NCBI RefSeq assembly: GCF_019393635.1 | Contig: NC_057867.1 | Span: 1,548,869-1,612,868 of the forward strand | Direction: 5' to 3' | DNA length: 64,000 nt | Origin: Dromiciops gliroides | Taxonomy: Eukaryota > Chordata > Mammalia > Microbiotheria > Microbiotheriidae | Shown here: positions 34,313-64,000 of the stretch, one piece after another | Numbering within the stretch: position 1 is the first letter of the stretch | How the letters are laid out: every line of letters starts with the position of its first letter | Program-made: the position numbers and the translations under genes | The notes under the pieces: generated by a model | Told to the model about the DNA's origin: nothing | What the model saw: only the letters and a program-made list of their open reading frames with translations | Databases searched by the model: none

Positions 34313-34830
34313 AAAATAAACATTTTTATTTAAAATCTTGAGTTTCAAATTTTCTCTCTCCTTCCCTCTTTCTCCTCCCTCCTCCCTGAGGTGGTAAGCA
34401 ATCAGATATAGGTTATACAGGTGCAATTATGTAAAAAATTGCCTATTAGTAATTTTGTACAAGAAAACTTGAAAAAAAAGAAGAAGATGAAAGAGTAAAA
34501 AAATAGCCTGCTTCAGGCTGTCCCATCAATATCAGTTCTTTCTTTGGAGGTGGATGGTATACTTCATCAATTGTCCTTTGGGATTGTCTTGGATCATTGT
34601 ATTGCTGAGAATAGTTAAGTCATTCACAGTTCTTCATCAAACAATAGTGCTGTCACTATGTATAACATTCTCCTGCTTCTGCTTACTTCACGATACATCA
34701 GTTCATACAAGTCTTTCCAGGCCTTTCTGAAGTCATTCTGCTTGTCATTTCTGAGAGCATAATAATATGCCATTAGACTCATATACCACTCTTCTTTAAT
34801 TCTTTAGGGTTATGGATTTAATTGTTAAAT
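34313..34830 (-). mobile_element. L1 LINE 3' end, antisense
   Basis: TCTTGAGTTTCAAATTTTC (antisense L1 terminus), AGTTCTTTCTTTGGAGGTGG, TTGTCTTGGATCATTGTATT, TTCTCCTGCTTCTGCTTAC and AGTCTTTCCAGGCCTTTC. It is the same family as the copies at 28215 and 63935, in the opposite orientation. Confidence 0.7.
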
Positions 34831-36527
34831 GACTGATGTAAATATATTATTAAAACCTTTATAGAAATATAGATGATGCTAATAATTGTTTTCCATGAAG
34901 TTGGAATAGGAAGGAACCCTTTAAAATGTCCTTATCTGTGAAAGGCAGAGTCCTAAAATCTTCCTAGACCTGCTGACAGTTTAAAGTAGCATTGAGTGCT
35001 TGCTGTTGTGGAAGGGATGATACAATGGTTACGGACTGTCCTAAAAATGACTTTCAGTTTCCAACTAGCAAGGTTGGATGATCATCCGTTGAATTGTGTC
35101 TACCCACCTGGAGGTGGCCTTATTAAATCTAACACGACATGAATATTGGTTATTGTGATGTGTGATTATTATTTAAAATCTTAAATGTTTCCTCGGGCTG
35201 TTCAAATCAAGGATTATTTAGTTAACTCCTGTGAAAGCCCTCGAAGGTTTCTGCCTGGGGAATTGACCAAGCCTGTCAGCATTAAAGCAAATTCCTTAGG
35301 TCTCTTTGCCTGGGCCAGAAAAAAAGTGGCAGGTCAGCTTAGTCTTCAGATATTTTAGGCCAGTACATTTTAAGTTAATCTAATGATAACAGGAACGATT
35401 TCAAACTGTTTGTAAAACTTTATGTGTATTTCCTAGTATATGCCAACCTGGCATTCTGAAGCCTAATGCTCACGGCAGCTCCGACATGTGGTGCCAATCC
35501 CTGACTTTATATACACTTTTCAGATAAGTCTCAAAGATAAAAGAGGAAGTACAGGAAAAAAAGGAACAAAAGAAATATATTAGATATTAAATTGTTACCA
35601 TTAGTGATTATAAATCTGGATTTGATTTGATTTAAGCCAAAATCTGTCCTGCAGGAAATAAGAACACAATCTGAGTGAGTGGTCTCTTATCAGGATTATT
35701 ACAGCAAATTAGGACCTAACACAAAGAGATATTTGTTATTTGGCTTTAAGAATGACGAGCTGTCTGGCCCCGAGAAAGTTCTATTTGCCTCAGTTTACTG
35801 TTCTGTAAGGGTACAATAATAGAACCTACTCCCAAGGGTCACATGATCATAACTGCTTGGCATAGGGCAAATACTATATGAATGTTAACTGTTATTATTA
35901 TTTTTTAAATTAGATGTAATTGCTTCATACTTGATAACTTTATATGGGTTTTAGATGTTTTTAGATACTGTTGAGATGAATGATTTTCTGTGTAAGGTAA
36001 TTTGGAAGTATAAATTAAGGTCACTTGATTGGTAATTAATTGATTTTGTTTCAAGTTTGAAACACTTAACGTTGTTTAGGGTGTTGTTATATTTCTAAAT
36101 TTTCTTATAGTGTGTAATTTGGTAAACAATTATATCAGCTATGTTAGAAAATCAATTTCTCTTATAATCTAAGATGTTGTCAGATCAAAAATTGTACTGT
36201 TCCAAAAATGATGAATGGATTAGAAAGCTGGCGGGTCATTCTATCAGCCCTGCTGACCACGTGTTAGAAATGTTCTGAACTCCTGTAATTAAGAATTTAT
36301 AAACTTCCAAGTTTTGTCTATACTTAAGAGGAAGTTTCACCTAAAATTATTTGGCTGTCACTTATGAAAATCACGAGATTGTTAACTAGTTATTTGGAAA
36401 TCTTGTTTAAATAAAGTATTTCACAGATACTTTAAAAGGAAAATGAGTAATTATAAAAAGAAAAGACCTGTGAAATCTCCTTTGCAAACTTAGAAGCATT
36501 CTGAGGACCAGCTAGTCATCCATTCTT

Positions 36528-36674
36528 TTTTTGTTTTTTGGTGAGGCAATTAGGGTTAAGTGACTTGCCCAGGGTCACACAGCTAGTAAGTGTTAAGTGT
36601 CTGAGGTCGGATTTGAACTCAGGTACTCCTGAATCCAGGGCTGGTGCTCTATCCACTGCGCCACCTAGCTGCCC
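36528..36674 (-). mobile_element. WSINE1-type SINE, antisense, with target duplication
   Basis: Flanked by CTAGTCATCCATTCTT (36512-36527) and CTAGTCATCAATTCTT (36675-36690), one mismatch. Confidence 0.95.
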
Positions 36675-36734
36675 CTAGTCATCAATTCTTATTAACCCTG
36701 TGTAAGCCTTTCACAAAATGGAGGCATCATTTTC

Positions 36735-36889
36735 TTTCTTTCTTTTTTTTTTTGCGGGGCAATGGGGGTTAAGTGACTTGCCCAGGGTCCCACAGCTAGT
36801 AAGTGTCAAGTGTCTGAGGCCGGATTTGAACTCAGGTCCTCCTGCATCCAGGGCCGGTGCTCTATCCACTGCGCCACCTAGCCGCCCCC
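36735..36889 (-). mobile_element. WSINE1-type SINE, antisense, with target duplication
   Basis: Flanked by TGGAGGCATCATTTTC (36719-36734) and TGGAGGCGTCATTTTC (36890-36905), one mismatch. An independent insertion 60 bp from the previous copy. Confidence 0.95.
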
Positions 36890-37309
36890 TGGAGGCGTCA
36901 TTTTCAAATTTATATGTATGTTAATCTGGAGGTTTGTGGTAAGTGGCCAGTGTAGTTTTTTCTACGGTTTTAATTCACCGTCTATGTGGGATTCCCGAAT
37001 ATAATTATTTTCTTCATTTGCTGAATCTCCTCCCCATTGCATTGATGAGAGGGGTACTTAGCAATTTTGTGATGAGTAAGAATTTATTTTATTATAATAC
37101 TTTTGGGCTTTATTTATGGTACTTAATGATATTTTCCACCAACTTAATCTTGACAAATTCTGGTTCTAAAGATTTATTTTTGCTTTAAGGTTGAATAAGA
37201 GAGATATCTGTCATTCTAGACATTTACTTCATGAAAGCTTAGTGATTGCTCCTTTTAACATCAGGATAAATTTTAAGCTGTTTATTTATTTATTTATTTT
37301 AATTAAATT

Positions 37310-37455
37310 TTTTTTATTAGTGGGGCAATGAGGGTTAAGTGACTTGCCCAGGGTCACACAGCTAGTAAGTGTCAAGTGTCTGAGGCTGGATTTGAACTCA
37401 GGTCCTCCTGAATCCAGGACCGGTGCTCTATCCACTGTGCCACCTAGCTGCCCCC
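37310..37455 (-). mobile_element. WSINE1-type SINE, antisense
   Basis: Full antisense copy between TTTATTTATT and T18 runs. Ends GCCACCTAGCTGCCCCC. Confidence 0.94.
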
Positions 37456-38306
37456 TCTTTTTTTTTTTTTTTTTTAGAAAGAGAAATACTTTTATGAAGG
37501 AATGTTTAAGCAAAAAAAGCCTCGTGTGTATGTTTAAGTAAAGGATCTTTTGTGTCCTTTTTAGAAGTCCTGTTAAATTTTATTTGTAAGCTAATTTATT
37601 TTGCTAATATCAGTAACAATTGTGTCCAAACCTACAGTGGTTAAGTGAGACTTTATTATCCGAGGGGAAAGCTTTTCTGGGACCCTGAAAATTCTTTTCT
37701 GAGTTTCCTTCTTATGTTTGTTGTGGCTTTGGACTGTCCTCTTTAAGAAACGCAGCAGCTCAAGGGAAGCAACGTCTGAGATCTAAGGCTAGTGTGTATC
37801 TGTTCATTTCCGTCCCTGGGAATAGGGTAGGGAAGGTTACCTTGGGAAAGGTTGGCCGTTCCCATACTAGAAAATCTGTCCACATATTATCAGGGTAGAC
37901 AAAGCGAAAGCTTGCCATTGGGATACTGAATCTATTAGTTATAAAATGAATACAAAAGCATCTAAATTACTGTAATAAGCTGCAAGTGGGAAAGATCAGG
38001 CTGTTTTGATTTGAATTTGTTGTCATTCCATGGCCTAAGGACCAGTTAAATGAATGCTTGCACTTGGCATATGTATGAAGTACAATTCCTGGCGTATCTA
38101 ATTGTTTCCAAAGGATAGAAGTATAATCAGACAAAGGTGAACAAAGAAAGGGTCAAGGGTGATTCCCAGGCTGGGACCCAGCTCTAGGTGCCTGGAAGGA
38201 TAAGCAACAGAAATAGGCATATTCAGGGAAGCGGCTGACCTGGGCTCTAGGAAGATTTTGGTCACTCCCTTCGGGGAGAAGCTGTTCCCATCATTACTGG
38301 ATGATC

Positions 38307-38456
38307 CCTGGGGCAGCTAGGTGGCCCAGTGGATAAAGCACCAGCCCTGGATGCAGGAGGACCTGAGTTCAAATCTGGCCTCAGACACTTGACACTTACT
38401 AGCTGTGTGACCCTGGGCAAGTCACTTAACCCCCATTGCCCTGGGAAAAAAGGGGC
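38307..38456 (+). mobile_element. WSINE1-type SINE with perfect target duplication
   Basis: Flanked by the perfect 16 bp duplication TCATTACTGGATGATC at 38291-38306 and 38457-38472, so probably one of the youngest insertions. Confidence 0.96.
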
Positions 38457-39065
38457 TCATTACTGGATGATCTCTGCTAAGCCTGAGCTTGAGGAATGTC
38501 TCCTGGGACAAGGGGTGCTACTCCCCAGCTTGGATCTGGGGAGATGGAGACATGGGGGGGCATTCAGAGGTAATCCTAATGCTCTCCTGTGTAGCACCCC
38601 CATGTCTCCATCTTCTGTGGCTTGGCCGTGAGAGAAGCACAAACAATGTGGTCGGATGGCTTGTGGAAACATGGCTCTATGCACACTGGGTCCCTGGCGT
38701 TTGCCTGATTCACCTGTCTAGGAATTACCAAGTAAGTCAAACTTTCTGCAGAGAAAGGACCAAGGACAGCAGCTGGCTATCGGGAGAGATCCTGGTTCGG
38801 CTACAGTGTCCTCTGGAGGGCAGCTCCTGGGTCTTAGACTTCTTGGCCTCTCCATCTGGCCCCAGCACAGCCCAGGACTGCAGCCAGTAGGCACTTAAGA
38901 AGGGGGTAACTGAAGTGAGGACACGTGGGAAGGCTATGGGCCAGGCTAAAGTCAATGGTGGGATGCCCCCCAGCCCAGGGCAACCCCCACCCCTCCATTC
39001 CTCTCACTGAAGGCCCAACCCCAGGCTCCAGAAGAAGACACTCACCAAAGCAATGGGCTTCAAGC

Positions 39066-39071
39066 TTTATT
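39066..39071 (-). promoter_or_regulatory. Candidate poly(A) signal for the KLF5-like gene
   Basis: AATAAA on the minus strand (TTTATT on plus) inside GGAAATAAAGCTTG, followed by T/G-rich sequence. It lies 2.3 kb past the stop codon. Another AATAAA lies near 39375 on the same strand. Confidence 0.4.
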
Positions 39072-39191
39072 TCCATTCTTTTGCCAATACAGGAGGCTCC
39101 CATGTAGCAATAAGCAGAACTTTCAGAAACACACCAGAAAACAACTGAACTGCAATCATTAGTGCTAATGTTACTATCTTGCACACACTTT

Positions 39192-39338
39192 TGTTTGGTG
39201 GGGGGGCAATGAGAGTCAAGTGACTTGCCCAGGGTCACACAGCTAGTGAGTGTCAAGTGGCCAAGACCGGATTTGAACTCAGGTCCTCCTGAATTCAGGG
39301 CCAGTGCTTTATCCACTGCACTACCTAGCTGCCCTCTA
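39192..39338 (-). mobile_element. WSINE1-type SINE, antisense strand of window, with target duplication
   Basis: Flanked by CTTGCACACACTTT at 39178-39191 and 39339-39352. It is in the same orientation as the KLF5-like gene, so it may be part of its 3' UTR. Confidence 0.93.
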
Positions 39339-41393
39339 CTTGCACACACTTTCAATCATGCTCATTTAGCATTCATTTATTTAGTTATCTTCTTAATTTT
39401 TAATTTTTTGCTTGAAAAAACCATTTATCTTAAATTTGGGGACCAGTCTCTGGCCCCCAGTGACCCGAGAGACCCAAACAACTGAATGCATGGGGAGGGG
39501 AGGGGGCACTTTGCTCAGTGGGGGTATCCTAGGGGAAAAGGGAAGGCACACGCTCACTTGTTGAAAGATGGTGGCAGGCATGGGGAAGCAGGGAGCTGTC
39601 ACCCAGGTGTGCCTGTGCCTAGCCAAAGGTGCTGCGATGGGAAGGGCAAGCTGGGGGCTGGGCAGCTCCATTTCGGCTGCTCTTAACACCTGGACTTGGT
39701 TTTACAAAAATGTTCCCCCTATGGCCTGAGCCCATATCAGTGTCACTGTGTCTGTGGGGAACTCAAGAGAACTCATGGCAGCCTACAGTGCTTCTTTCCA
39801 CCTGCCCCAACCCCCAGTGGCTGCCAGCTGCCTCATGGGGCAGCACTCTCCAAACACAGCAAGGAAAGGGGCAGCTGTGCTGAAAGCCGGCCATCATTGC
39901 ATCTCCAATTGGGCCCACACAGCTTAGTAGCACATACAACCCATTCAGGCCACTGGTAGACTTAGAGCACAGAACGCACTTGGGCCAATGGGAAAGAGAT
40001 TGTGCCCTAGACCTCAGACAAGCCATTCTCAGGCCTGGTGTGATAGAAGGAAGCTCAAGGCCTGGGACTCTCATGTTTATCTGATTCTACAGGAAGCATC
40101 TGGCAGGAACACAATCGATGTTTCTTGAGCCACTGGTCACAGAGTCTCAAATATACATACATGTGTGTACATACACAAACACATCTGGGTTCAATGCACT
40201 CCACTCCAGCTGCTGCCCATAGAGGTCCTGCTTCAAGGGGGACACCAATTTGGGATGAGCAATGTCAGTCCTTTCTACCTCTGAAATCTCTTCCACGGGA
40301 GCAGCAAACCAAGTTTGGTAGGCATTCCTGCTGCCACTACTGCTTCCCAAACGCCTTTGTTGCAGTCTGGAATTTGCTCCCATCCACAGGATTCCCCAGC
40401 CTGGCGGCCCACCTGCTTGAGAGGGGCATACCTTCTCCCCCAGGGCTCTGCTTTGTACCTATTCTAGAGCCTTTCCCAGAATCTCAATAGTCTGTGTCAG
40501 CTGGTATCGTGGGGCATTTTAGGCGGCAACAAGGGATTTGTTTGCCCTTCAGCCCCGAGCCTGTGAGTGCAGGGCACAGAGGCAGAAGCTATACCCCAGG
40601 TCACCAGGGAAACCGCTATTGGACCCAGTCTACCTGGAGATGGAGGGCCAATTTACCATTGTGTTTGTTACACTGTCTGGTTTGGCTTTGGTAACATCTA
40701 CTTCAGGTAGCAAGGCCAGTATGAGTCCCATGAAAGGGCAAAGGTGTCTGGCTTAGCTTGGGTCAGTTCTGGTGAAGACTTGGGACTCAAAACGACTTTC
40801 CCATCTGGAAGGGAAAGGTGCCTTCTGGGTTCAGTGGCAGGCAGTCCCAAGCTTCCCGCTCTTTGGAAAGAGCTCACTCATCCGGGCCACAAGCCCATAG
40901 AGGTAGAAGAGGTGCCCTCACTCGAAGCATGGCCAAGCAGCAACGCCCTGTGCCAACAGGTTTTTGTGCTGCTCTTGTAAGCAGAGCACCTCCTCCAGAA
41001 CTACTCATCTCCCCCTCCCCAGTTGCCACTGGGTGTCCAAAAGCCCCTTCCCTTTCCTGGCACCCCAGAGCAGGGTGGACTAAAGAGTGAGGAGCAGCTT
41101 GGGGCCTAGGCAGAATCATTCTGGAGCTTAAGGAGCCAGTGCAGACCTCTCTTCCCAGGGCTTTGCCATTAGACATTTTTAGAACATCTTTTGGGAGACA
41201 AAAATGGGACATGGTGAGGTAGACAGACCCTAAAGAGGGTTGATGATACCCACAAATCCTGAGCTTCTCTGGGTGCGTTCTCCAAGCCAGCAAAGCCAAG
41301 CTGAGGAGGAACATGAGCTGCCTTCAAACTAGAGGAGTGGGAAAGAGAATTAGGCGCTGTGCAGGGATCCTCCTGTGCAGTGGGAGAATGCCC

Positions 41394-60967
<19,574 letters not shown>

Positions 60968-61339
60968 CTCCTCAGACAGATGATGGAGGAACCCCCGGCC
61001 AGCTGGACACGGGCTACCGATGGTGGAGGCTGACTCAGGTCTGCCGCTGCTGCTGCTGCCACCACCTGGAGCTGGGATCCCTGTGGGGAACTTGGCCAGA
61101 ATGAGGAAGCAGGGGTGGCATTGCCCGGGTTACCCCTGGGAGCAGGCCAGGCTGGTTATGGTGTCTGGGTGGGGCATGGGAGGGGGCTCTTGTGACCTAG
61201 GCACTGGATCCAGGGCAGCCTTGGGGCCTCCTCTAGGACAGGGGCAGTGGGGGGGCCCTCTGACCCCAAGAGCTCCACAGTCCCTAAAAAGCAACCTTGG
61301 TCATTGCTCTGTCCAGCACAATACATACAGATGGACCAC

Positions 61340-61640
61340 ATGCTATAATAGAAATGCATGTGTATGTGTAGGAACCATAGTTCTCTATTGCATGTACACA
61401 TGTGTATATACATAGGGAACATAGTGATGTAACAGATGCACACACCCTACATGCATGTGCGCATGTATATGTGAGTGTGTGCATATGTGCATCATGTATG
61501 CACACTCATGTATGTGTATGGTGTGTATATAGTATGTATATTGTATTCATGCATGCATGTGTGTATCCATGCATGTATATATGTGCCCACCTCTGTATAA
61601 GCACACAACACTACATGCATACAAGCACACACACGTGACT
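61340..61640. repeat. Alternating purine-pyrimidine (TG/CA, GCATGCATG) tract
   Basis: Degenerate TGTGTATG, GCATGCATG and TATATACATA text over about 300 bp, upstream of the KLF5-like gene. Short Cys/His/Met frames in it are artefacts. Confidence 0.8.
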
Positions 61641-62660
61641 GTCTACTGTCACAGCATGTTGGGTGGGATTACTGGGGAGGATGGCATCACTGTAATCCCC
61701 ACCTCCAACCCTGAGATCAAAGGCCCATGTCTACACACATGTAGCTATGTTACAAAACACCTCTCCATCCTCCTCCCCATCTTGCCTCCTTTTGATCTTG
61801 AAGAACCTTCAGAGTTTGGCTCTACTCCCCCTTCCCAGACCCGGAGCATCACCTCTGGCCTCCTTTTTGGCCAGATGATTCACTTGCTGTCCCCAGAACT
61901 TGGCCTCCAAATCCTTCTCCAGGAAGCTCTTCCTCACCCCCTCCTTCTGTAAACTTACACCAGAGCTTGTCTTGCAGCAGCAGCAGCAGCACCCTTGGCA
62001 TGCAGTGAGGCATCAGAGGAGAGTACAAGGGAGGTACGACTACCTTTAAAGCTGTCCTCTGAGCCCAGACACAACCAGTAAGGTAGTGTGAGTGACCATG
62101 CTTCATTGTTGGTGGTGCTATCAACCCGGAGGCTGAGGAGGCCCAAACAATGGTTAGCTCTGGGATGACCATTTGGGAGAATCACTAACAAATCTTTTTT
62201 CTAAATCTGGCTTCACTCCCCCAACTCCCATCGTTGCTTCTGGCTCCCCCCACCCTTCCTGCTTGTGTCCCTCTTCCACGGGCCAGCCCTCTGAGTCCCT
62301 GAACATGAGCCAAGCCATCTCTCTCCAGGTCAGACATCCTCCCAGCTCCTTCAGCCATCCCTCACATGCTCCCCTCCTCAGCATCCTGACCATTGTCCCC
62401 ATCTGCAGAATTCCCAACCTCCGTTTGTGCCAAAGGGACGTGTTTCCATCATCTTGGCTATGATGCCAAGCACGCGAGAAGGAGTAGTCAGGCAGAGGGA
62501 AGGTCTCCTTATCCCTCGGCATGTCCTGTCTCCACTGCATTCACCCAAGGTTTCCGAGAGGCTTCTCTTGTGCTTCTTACAGAAGCAGCACAGCCCCACC
62601 TGCCCATCTAGGGCACTTCTTACCCATAAATCCCTCAGAGAAGGAAATCTCAGTGAGGTA
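61641..62660. other. Flanking sequence upstream of the KLF5-like gene, no gene seen
   Basis: Unique sequence with a short (CAG)5 run near 61977. Open frames at 61557-61952, 62154-62540 and 62427-62756 have no recognisable domain. Confidence 0.5.
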
Positions 62661-62679
62661 CAGCCCACATCTGCTGGGT

Positions 62680-62755
62680 GGCTGGGGCTGCTTGACTCTG
62701 TGGCACATGCTAATGAACTAAAAGTCAGGGGTTCAATTCCCAGCCAGGCCCCTTA
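62680..62755 (+). other. tRNA-like fragment with a good B-box
   Basis: GGGGTTCAATTCCC contains the RNA polymerase III B-box GGTTCAANTCC. The T-stem pairs only partly, and no convincing A-box or anticodon arm precedes it, so it is more likely a decayed tRNA-derived SINE head than a tRNA gene. Confidence 0.25.
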
Positions 62756-63036
62756 GCAGCCTGGGTCAACAGCATGATCTTCATGGGGTGCTGTCCCCTC
62801 AATCATGGGAAGGGATATTGTGATCAAAGCTTAACCATCAACCACCCGGAAACAGGTGGTCTAGAAATAATGGTGCCCTCCGGCTGATAGGTGATAAGTA
62901 GCCTCCTCTTCAAGAGCTGGATGATCCACAGGAGACCTATTCTGAGGTTTCTATCCACTTCGCCACCTAGCTTCCCTCTCCTTGAGTTCTTAGCACCTTC
63001 AAGAGGGTGCAAACTCCAGCTGAAAAGAATGGGAGC

Positions 63037-63184
63037 GGGGGCATCTAGGTGTCACAGTGGATAGAACACCAGCCCTGGTTTCAGGAGGACCTGAGTTCAA
63101 ATCCGGCCTCAGGCACTGAACACTTACTAGCCGTGTGACCCTGAGCAAGTCACTTAACCCCAATTGCCTCAAAAAAAAAAAAAG
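63037..63184 (+). mobile_element. WSINE1-type SINE with perfect target duplication
   Basis: Sense copy with the perfect 18 bp duplication GCTGAAAAGAATGGGAGC at 63019-63036 and 63185-63202. Confidence 0.96.
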
Positions 63185-63934
63185 GCTGAAAAGAATGGGA
63201 GCTCAGGCCCTGGTCCTGGGCTGTCTGGTGACTGAAGATCAGACCACCTAAGTCTGGAGTGGCAACAGTGGGAATCTGTCACCATGGAGACTCTCAGAGA
63301 CCAGTCACTAGGCCATAAAGAGGCCGAGATCAACATCCCTGGGGGAGTTGCCATACCAAGGCATGGACCCATCTTTGAGACGTTTGAATCAGTTACATTG
63401 ACAAGATAGCCAACATTCTGGGTGGCCCGGGGAAGGGGGGGCACATCCAGGGCACATCCAGTGTTCCAGGAGGCTCAATTCAATGGCGCTCCTGCTTCTG
63501 CAAGGAGAGTTGGTCACTGGCCTGCTCTTTCCAAAGCTAAATGTCATGTCAGGATTGGTTGGAGGGGTTGGGGGTGCTCTTGCCCCCCATTGTTTGTTGA
63601 TGGGTCTCCTGGTGGACCAAACCCAAGTTCCAATCTTCCAGGTTTTCTCACTGTGTTCCCAGCACACATCACTCAAACCATAGGAGCCCTGACTTGGCCC
63701 ACTTGGGCCTGGCCACCCCAAAGTGACAGCCAAGTGTCAGGTCAGTGCACAACAGAGCCAACTTCCCAATGTACAGCCCTGGATTGTGGCAGACAAGCAA
63801 ACCAACAGCAACAAAACCAACCTCCACTGCCTGCCCTTAAACTCATTGGGGATTCTGGGGAGACACGGGGAACTGGAGCTTTCTTGCCAGGGCTCCAGCA
63901 TAGCATGCAGGGATACAGGGAAAGACAAGAAATG
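63185..63934. other. Flanking sequence, no gene seen
   Basis: Mostly unique sequence. Frames of up to 175 residues (63422-63949) show no domain and run into the L1 end. Confidence 0.5.
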
Positions 63935-64000
63935 GTCCACATTGTGTGATGAACAATGGTGACAGACTTGGCTCTTCTCAGCAGTGCAATGATCCAAAAC
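63935..64000 (+). mobile_element. L1 3' end, continuing past the window
   Basis: ACATTGTGTGATGAACAATGG, TGACAGACTTGGCTCTTCTC and AGCAGTGCAATGATCC match the sense L1 terminus at 28215-28745 at the corresponding point. The element runs off the right edge. Confidence 0.75.

Larger units (their letters stand above)
34830..38200. other. AT-rich island of unrecognised origin
   Basis: Base composition falls clearly below the flanks over about 3.4 kb. It holds three antisense SINEs and a MIR-like piece (about 35770-35905). The rest matches no family I know, and no coding exon is supported. It may be an old insertion, for example the inside of an unknown element, or simply a local AT-rich segment. 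Confidence 0.4.
39050..41393 (-). other. Probable 3' UTR of the KLF5-like gene
   Basis: Mostly unique GC-balanced sequence between the stop codon and the candidate poly(A) signal, interrupted by one SINE (39192-39338). The true 3' end could be nearer the stop. The open frames here have no motifs. Confidence 0.4.

Overview
This window is vertebrate nuclear DNA, almost certainly from an Australidelphian marsupial. The main evidence is about eighteen copies of one young tRNA-derived SINE. Its forward strand begins near GGGGCAGCTAGGTGGC and ends in ..GTCACTTAACCCCCATTGCC plus an A-rich tail, which matches the WSINE1 type of Australian marsupials. Several copies keep clean 13-18 bp target-site duplications. 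The background is older L2, MIR, L1, RTE/BovB-end, hAT and LTR relics, long microsatellites, one 200-N assembly gap and two intron-containing genes. Nothing prokaryotic, viral or CRISPR-like is present.

Gene layout. (1) 1-5130, plus strand: a 1.2 kb TCCA-type satellite and old repeats lie in an intron. They precede the last coding exon (2358-2539) of a Krueppel-like factor of the KLF3/KLF8/KLF12 group, which has a long 3' UTR and a poly(A) signal at 5104. (2) 16.5-18.6 kb: a GC-rich, CpG-bearing block with a candidate plus-strand non-coding first exon (strong donor at 16761) and a second candidate small exon at 18418-18508; the gene it serves is not recognisable here. (3) 61-39 kb, minus strand: a complete KLF5-like gene. 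I reconstruct five phase-compatible coding exons (60878-60967, 60248-60496, 45183-46068, 44202-44261, 41394-41572) giving about 487 residues. It has KLF5-type N-terminal motifs, an IKQE site, a PPSY motif and three C2H2 fingers, but clearly differs from true KLF5.

The most interesting point is the pair itself. KLF5 and KLF12 are neighbours on human chromosome 13. Here a KLF3/8/12-group gene lies beside a KLF5-like gene, so the window looks like a sister copy of that locus from early vertebrate genome duplication, with a KLF5-like member I do not know from placental mammals. The 36 kb between the two genes holds no other gene I can recognise.

The rest is repeat archaeology. It includes a minus-strand L2 of over 2 kb (8.3-10.5 kb), a diverged tandem array with roughly 110 bp units (10.65-12.2 kb), and an L1 cluster with nested opposite-strand copies and ORF1 remnants (27.1-31.6 kb). 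There are two solo LTRs of the same length class with 4 bp target duplications (32590-33176 and 56122-56859, the latter carrying a SINE), two relics of one hAT-type element, and an AT-rich island of unknown origin (34.8-38.2 kb).
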